Positions 58,226-64,000 of a stretch of DNA of 64,000 bases are shown here, in pieces. Origin of the DNA: Heliocidaris tuberculata (lineage: Eukaryota > Echinodermata > Echinoidea > Camarodonta > Echinometridae). The notes under the pieces were generated by a model. The model worked only from the letters and a program-made list of their open reading frames with translations. It searched no databases and was not told the DNA's origin. Within the stretch, counting starts at the first letter, position 1. Each line of letters begins with the position of its first letter. Location: assembly GCA_025618425.1 (NCBI GenBank), contig CM046845.1, positions 32,359,277-32,423,276 on the forward strand, in the 5' to 3' direction. Both the position numbers and the translations under genes were made by a program.

Positions 58226-58618
58226 GGTGTTAACAAAAAAAAGCCAGTGGACACTTTTTATTGTTAATAACTCAAAAATTATACCTCGTATCAGACTGAG
58301 GTTTTTATTTTGTAAAGTTGAAGGATGTAAAAATGATTTATGACTATGGGTTAAAAATTGCAGCTGTTGTGTTCTGAATTAAAATTAATTACTGATACAC
58401 ACAGATTTTGTGGCCTTGATTTTTCAAAAGTGAAAAATCTCATTAAATATTCAGAGCGATATTTAAAGAAAATTATTCTGAGAAATGTCATAAAACTTGC
58501 TCCTGATAAACTTTACATCCTTCAACTTTACAATGTAAAAACCTCAATCTGATACGAGGTATAATTTTTTAGTCATTAACGATCAAAAATGTCCACTGTT
58601 TTTTTTTTTTTAACACCT
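58226..58618. mobile_element. Palindromic MITE, GGTGTTAAC ends
   Basis: GGTGTTAACAAAAAAAA on the left mirrors TTTTTTTTTTTAACACC on the right. Arms continue inward: TTGTTAATAACTCAAAAATT / AATTTTTTAGTCATTAACGA, CTCGTATCAGACTGAGGTTT / AACCTCAATCTGATACGAGG, GTAAAGTTGAAGGATGTAAA / TTTACATCCTTCAACTTTAC. The interior is shared with 35760-36100. Confidence 0.88.
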
Positions 58619-59038
58619 ACAAAAAAAAAAGTATTTATTCAGTTGACATATTATGAACACAGAAACTTATTTCCAACAGAAACTGGAGCTCCAAGATAAG
58701 CAAAAGCTTGACGCCTTGTCAGCCCTTTGATACGTGCTATAATGTACAATTCTGAGTATTGTGTAATACGCATTCTTAAATGATTACAATTCCTTCACCT
58801 CTCTTATCTTGTTCTGTATATCACCTTTGAACTGTATTATATCTTAATTTGAAGAGGATGGAATCACTTAATTTGTTAGACTCGCAGTTCACATGATTAA
58901 AAATGTTATCAGCTTTTTTCAACAATATATAAAGCGCGACGGGGAAAAGAATTTTATCATTCTCTGCTACATGCATGGTTAATGTTGCGACCCTTTGTCA
59001 AACAAGTCTATAGTTTGTTTTGTGACACAGAGTCATTT

Positions 59039-59677
59039 CCGGGGGGGGGGGGGGAGCACTCGACCCCAAAAGTGGTGGGTCTGTGCCGCCGGTGTCGTAG
59101 TATGACACCGGCAAGACAAAAAAAAAAGGGGGGGGGCTTCGGAACGGGCGTATCATGAAAAGGATGGTCTCCGGAACTACTAACATTTGGGGAAAAGGGG
59201 GTCTTTGGAACTGGATTACAATATAAATATGATGCTATGGAACTGGTTCCCACAAGCTCTCATTAGCTAAATACGCTTTGTGTCATGGAAGTCTATGGCG
59301 TGTGTATTCATATAAGCGGGGTTAATTCGCATGCATGCGCTCGCGCTCAGCACGAATGAAAACTGAATTCCCTGAAGTGGAGTTTGAACCGGATGGGAAA
59401 CAACGGGGAAAGCCCGGAGGAATAAAGCACCTGGAAATGGCTGGAATGGAAACTTTTCACCAAAAATGATATTCTTTGAAACCGGCCGGGGCCGACCAGA
59501 ACGGCCGGAACCACGGAATGAAAAAAATAAGCGGGGCTTTGGCACGGGTTTCTCTCTTCTTTTTCTTAACAAGAAAAAAATGGTATACTTTGGAACGGAA
59601 ATTTGAGTGTAAAAATGGGGGTCTTCTGGGCGGCACATACCCACCGCACACTATATACTGAGTGCCCCCCCCCCCGA
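59039..59677. mobile_element. hAT-like non-autonomous element with G-tract termini
   Basis: Begins CCGGGGGG...GAGCACTC and ends GAGTGCCCCCC...CCGA, inverted. It is flanked by AGTCATTT at 59031-59038 and 59678-59685, a perfect 8-bp target duplication of the hAT type. The interior is full of GGAACGG / TCTTTGGAAC phrases. Small open frames here are not gene-like. Sister element at 61991-62405. Confidence 0.88.
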
Positions 59678-59714
59678 AGTCATTTATACAGTTCCACGAC
59701 ATATACAGTCAATA

Positions 59715-60935
59715 GATCCATGCTCGATTTGGCGGTATACTATGGCTCTATTGCAGAGGTCGTCTGCATGGCATTACCATATGTTCAGCAAACCAAAGTA
59801 TTAGGTGTGAAAATTCCATCAAACCTAACATGGAACGATTGTCAAGAAATGTAATAGGAAACCGTTTATCATGCTCCGTATTCTAAACGCTATATTTATC
59901 CTTACAAGATCTCACAGGTATATAGGATATAAGACCGTCTTAGATTATACTGTGTACCGGTGTTTCATTCAAGTCTCATTCAAGAACAGATTACAGCCTT
60001 ACAGTGTGTACAAAAAGAGCATGTCGAATAACGTTGGGTAAAAAATACGACACATACAACAGTGCTCTTACTATCTGTAATTTACGTAGTCTTCAAAATC
60101 GTGGGGGGAAAACTTTGAGTAGAATTTGCAAAATCCCGGGAAACCCATTCTCTGCATGTGTAAGTCTTGGTTACAACCATTACGCAAAACTCATTTAATT
60201 TGAGCCCGGATTTGAGATGTCCAAAAGTATAGCCAGTACCGATGCCGTAGTCAAAGATTCAAAAACAATGTATTACCTCACATGATTGATATCTTACGCA
60301 ATATTTAATTTACTCAGTTCAGGTGCTTTATGTACCCAGTGAAATGATATGATCTTTGCTTTGGATCAACGAACTATGAACAATAATTATCTTCCTTGAT
60401 TACTTTTCACATCAGATCTCATTGTCATACATAAAGTTAACTATATATTATATTTCAGTTTTGTTTTCACAATTAGAATCAGCTTAATTTACTCAAAATC
60501 TCCAATTTTCTGTATATATACCGAAGTTTTCTAGTTTATATGAAATACAAAATTACAATTCTCTGTACTAAGTTTCTGCTCTTATTTTGTTGGGGTTGTT
60601 GTTTAACTTTTTACTAACTGATCTTATCAATCGATTGCAATAGTCATTCAGATTCATTATTCGTATTCAAATACATGCATAATTTTTACTGACTTATTGA
60701 TATTTTTATATTTTCCTCTTCCCTCTTTTTAGGCTCTTGTACTTAACAAATTTACATATCTCTAGCAATGTATCTTTATTAAAACTATTATCTATTAGAC
60801 AACATTTTTTACCCCATTTTTTTGTTCTATGTGCAATTTATATAATATAAACTTTGAATGTGATTTGTATTATGCTGCAACACATGTTGTCCAAGCTAAT
60901 ACATGATTTTTTTAATTGAATTGAATTGATACTCG
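59715..60935 (+). mobile_element. Decayed non-LTR retrotransposon 3' end (CR1/L2-like)
   Basis: Broken frames on the + strand carry features of the C-terminal part of LINE reverse transcriptases: KVLGVKIPSNLTWND at about 59795, then LDYTV, and CVQKRACRITLG...YDTYNSALTICNLRSLQNR at about 60000-60110. Stops and frame shifts separate them. An AT-rich tail ends in TTGAATTGAATTGA at about 60915-60930, the short-repeat 3' terminus seen in CR1/L2-type LINEs. A 5'-truncated, inactive copy. Confidence 0.7.
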
Positions 60936-60958
60936 AATAAATCGATTAGAATTCAGTG

Positions 60959-61543
60959 AAAGGAGAATGAAACCCTGGGAAAAGGTCAATTTTAATGAAA
61001 AGAGAGGATAGAGAGAAGCATTTTTTTAAAAGTTCCATCAAAATCGGTTAAGAAATGAGAAAGTTATGAAAGTTTGAAAAGTCTCAATTTACTTTCTGTG
61101 GCGATCCTCAAATTGGCAATGTTGCTTCAAAGTGACAGGTTAAGTACTATACAACTCTCCATATGTTTTGTACACAAAATTTCATATTTTCTCCATTATT
61201 TCTAAAGATGCTGCTTGTCTGTTTGTGAACTCAACATATGTTGTGTCAAATACATTTTCCCATCATATATCTTGAGCTAAGGAGACAAGCTGCACATTGA
61301 GAGATAATGGGGAATATATGAAATTTTATGTACAAAACATATGGAGAGTTGTCCTACTTTACCTGTCACTTTGAAGCAACATTGCCAATTTGAGGATCGC
61401 CATAGAAAGTAAATTGAGACTTTTTAAACTTTCATAACTTTCTCATTTCTTAACCGATTTTGATGGAACTTTTTTTAAAATTGCTTCTCTATATCCTCTC
61501 TTTTCATTAAAATTGATTTTCCCCAGGGTTTCATTCTCCTTTA
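60959..61543. mobile_element. Palindromic MITE, sister of 51034-51624
   Basis: AAAGGAGAATGAAACCCTGG mirrors CCAGGGTTTCATTCTCCTTT. Long arms include AAGTTATGAAAGTTTGAAAA and ATCCTCAAATTGGCAATGTT with their complements near 61430 and 61380. The order of blocks is the same as in the 51034 element. Adjoins the LINE tail. Confidence 0.9.
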
Positions 61544-61814
61544 AGCGTACTTGCATAAAATGAAAGGCATGGAATTCTTCATACATGTAGGTTAAGAAAT
61601 GGGATACTTTAATCCATTTCTTGATATATATAGCCTTCATTTGCGTCGATTGTTTACCGGTGCGCCCCATCCTGCTCTCAAAACTATCCGGGACCACTCA
61701 TTTCGGTATTCTTGCACAGGTATAGTAAACCTCACATGAGTTTATGATAGCATCAAAATCCAGTTAAATAATAATTATGAAGAAAGAGTCTCCCTTTTCC
61801 ATGTCCTCCCCTCC

Positions 61815-61869
61815 ATGCCCCCCCCTCTCTCTCCCCCCCCCCCCTCCCCCCCCCCCCCCTCTCCCCCCC

Positions 61870-61901
<32 letters not shown>

Positions 61902-61982
61902 TTCTATCTTTCTAATTCTCTTTCTCTCTCCCTCACCCCTTCTCCCTCCCCTGTCTCTGTTCCCCTCTCCTTCTCTCTGCTA
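61815..61982. repeat. Pyrimidine-only low-complexity tract
   Basis: About 165 bases of almost only C and T (C runs, then CTCTCT, then CTTTCTAT). Directly precedes the G-tract element. Possible triplex-forming sequence; open frames here are artefacts. Confidence 0.9.
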
Positions 61983-61990
61983 AGTGCACC

Positions 61991-62405
61991 CCGGGGGGGG
62001 GGGGGGCACTCAATATATTGGACAGACGGGTATGTACCGCTTCAACGGCCGATCGCCGTTCTCAAGATACCCGATTTCTTTTAACTGCCGTTCCGAAGAC
62101 CCTCGGAAACGCAATGCCCCGTAATACACGCTCTTAAAAATGTCGCTCGCTCTGAATCCTGAGTGCTTCGAAATATACGCATACGGACCTAACATAAGGG
62201 TTTTCAGTTCCCAAGACCTTGTTGCTGCTGTTAGATATGCAGTTCCCCAAACCCTATTTTTCACTCGGCTGGTGAGTTCCATAGTTCCCAAGACCCTGTA
62301 TTTTGTCCTTTAAGTCCGTTCCTTCTGTCCTCAGACACCCGTTTTTAGGGCGGCTGTGGCACACCCCTGTCTGAAAAAAATTTGAGTGCCCCCCCCCCCT
62401 CCCGG
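61991..62405. mobile_element. hAT-like non-autonomous element with G-tract termini, copy 2
   Basis: Begins CCGGGGGG...GCACTCAA and ends TTGAGTGCCCC...CCCGG. Flanks AGTGCACC (61983-61990) and AGTGTACC (62406-62413) are an 8-bp duplication with one mismatch. The interior has GTTCCCAAGACC phrases in a loose tandem pattern. Confidence 0.85.
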
Positions 62406-62413
62406 AGTGTACC

Positions 62414-63379
62414 TCTTAAAATTTGTCTTACCTTCTGGGTTTGTCGATAGCTGAATATAATGATGCTGCTACTTATAACGTCTCTTCAGCGATATAAATC
62501 AATTCCTGTGCAATAACAGTGTTTTCCAATGATGAGAATGAGAGAGATCTATATAGGTCTACTGATTTGATGATAGAGGGATTTCCCCTACAATCGTGAA
62601 CCTGTCTAGAAAATGTATCTTTCCCATCGAATAGTGAACATTGTGAAACACACGCATTGTGATAATTCCTTGCTTGAATGCATCGCCCTACACATGTACA
62701 CAGTTGCCAAACAGTATAGATGGAATAGGCGAGCAGCATACATATGGGGCTTGGTTATCTAGTATACTATTCTAGACAGGAACTTATTCCGTGAGCGTTC
62801 TTTGACTGGATCGCCTAGAGGGGTGTGTGTGTGTCAGCTGGGTAGGGGCGCGGGAGCAGATTCCCTCCCCTTTTTTTCTGCGTGGTTGTTTTCGCCTCGT
62901 AAGAACAGGACCCCTTCGCTTTCCACCAATGTACCCACGCTACTCTGTTTTGTGGAAGGTAAAATGGGATGACTGCTAGTTTTCCTTTGATCGATTGAAA
63001 AATGATGATTTGGAAGTAGAGCAAAATTTAAAAAAACAAAGGGTCTGTGAAGGAGACTCCGCGTCGAAATCGCAACGAAGAAAACAAATAAAAAAGGAAG
63101 AAAACATTGTTCTTTATGATGTGATCATGCAACAGATGGGTTTCATATAGTAGTCTAGATTTTTAGCCATAATTTATCATTTCACATTCATGACCTTGTT
63201 AGTTCATGATAATGACAATTGGAGGAGTTGTTGGAGGTGATTCGGGGAGGGGATTCTCCTTACACCATGTTTCCCTTTGTTATAACAATGACAGTGGTGT
63301 TTTATTTTCTCTTTACAGTAATCTGAGAACAAAAACGGTCTTTGAACAAGACTCCACTTGTGGATTTTTTTCCAACTGA
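62414..63379. other. No recognised feature
   Basis: Mixed-composition sequence with a short (GT)n at about 62823-62833. Open frames of 70-90 codons on the minus strand show no family resemblance. Confidence 0.4.
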
Positions 63380-63499
63380 TTATATTCCATTGATTAAAAT
63401 GTGTGAAAAATGAACGGCGTGTTGAAAAATTCCATAAAGAATATCTATAAGCACCACAATGGCCACATATGCCTCTATAACAGCTGCCCAATATACCAT
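63380..63499 (-). CDS. Possible 39-residue hydrophobic micropeptide
   Basis: Minus-strand frame MVYWAAVIEAYVAIVVLIDI... through ...HILINGI and TAA. It has one strongly hydrophobic segment of about 20 residues (AAVIEAYVAIVVLIDILYGIF) and a G at +4 after ATG. AATAAA lies about 75 bases downstream (forward TTTATT near 63300). It could be a small membrane peptide, the last exon of a larger gene (AAATAG precedes at about 63550), or chance. No family recognised. Confidence 0.15.
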   Translation of the reverse strand: MVYWAAVIEAYVAIVVLIDILYGIFQHAVHFSHILINGI

Positions 63500-64000
63500 G
63501 AAATCCTGAGTGCCTTGAAATCCTATTGTGCTCTATTTGATTTTGAAATGTGATTTGGATTTGATTTATTTTTTCCCTTTTAAAATGATCATACATGATA
63601 CTAATTGATTCAGTGATTAAACATAAACAATGTAATAACTTTTTTTATATCAAACTAACAATAAAAAGATAAACCACGGTATTAAGAAGAGTACAAAAAT
63701 AATTTACACAAACGGATCATTATAGACCTAACATAATATGAAATGGAGGGACATGCTAAGAAAGCAATGCTTGTATGATGCATGCCCCAAAGACTTAGTT
63801 ACATCATTTTGGTCAAAACAAATTATAACAATTAGTGGCGAAAATTACAGAAAAATTTACGGTATGCCAATATAGGTTTACAGGAAAAGAAAGAGGGACA
63901 GAGTTGAAAAATAAGAGACAGGAAATAGAGAGAAAGAGAGCAGGAGCAAAATCAGGGTCGTTAGGCACGTGTTCACAGAAGGTATAGAGGGTATAGGCTG

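Noticed and set aside
61777..62084. Proline/serine-rich proteins
   Set aside because: They translate a pyrimidine-only tract and the G-tract end of a transposon.

Overview
This is animal nuclear DNA: spliced genes with GT-AG introns, no operons, long AT-rich introns, many microsatellites and a dense load of short inverted-repeat transposons. The gene content (NUP93, PEPD, MRPL36, NDUFS6, neuronal-calcium-sensor-type EF-hand genes), introns of about 0.3-2 kb, frequent TACATGTA motifs and many palindromic repeats ending in AAAGG.../...CCTTT suggest a marine invertebrate deuterostome, most like an echinoderm such as a sea urchin. The species call is an inference from repeat style, not from a marker gene.

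Layout. (1) 1122-8270, + strand: the 3' half of NUP93, nine exons, with a reading-frame break in the last visible exon. (2) 8501-9000: a run of exactly 500 N. NUP93 loses its 3' end and PEPD its 5' half here, so the gap either hides far more than 500 bases or joins unrelated contigs. (3) 9381-15864, + strand: the catalytic half of PEPD (prolidase) with all five metal ligands. It also carries a tandem duplicate of one exon with a 1-base deletion, and a duplicate of its last 18 codons beyond the stop. (4) 15.9-20.9 kb: repeats. (5) 20891-21259, - strand: MRPL36, head-to-head with NDUFS6 (24401-37114, + strand, four exons). The same divergent pair is adjacent in human. Here it is separated by about 3.1 kb containing a repeat array and a perfect 33-bp-arm palindrome. 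(6) 37.1-44.8 kb: no gene seen; inverted-repeat elements, a 158-bp tandem repeat carrying nuclear-receptor-like DR1 motifs, and a 949-bp foldback element. (7) 44818-46600 and 52264-54022, - strand: two tandem NCS/hippocalcin-like calcium sensors with identical intron positions; the first has a GC-AG intron. (8) 54-64 kb: no convincing gene; a second giant foldback array, hAT-like G-tract elements with 8-bp target duplications, a decayed LINE 3' end and several palindromic MITEs.

Functionally, MRPL36 (mitochondrial ribosome) and NDUFS6 (complex I) are both mitochondrial energy genes and probably share a regulatory region. NUP93, PEPD and the calcium sensors have no evident functional link to them. 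I see no bacterial-type systems, CRISPR arrays or rRNA, and no intact tRNA. The most unusual observations are the two intragenic duplications in PEPD, the gap that truncates two genes, the foldback elements and the GC-AG intron. Coordinates of repeats are hand-read and usually good to a few bases.
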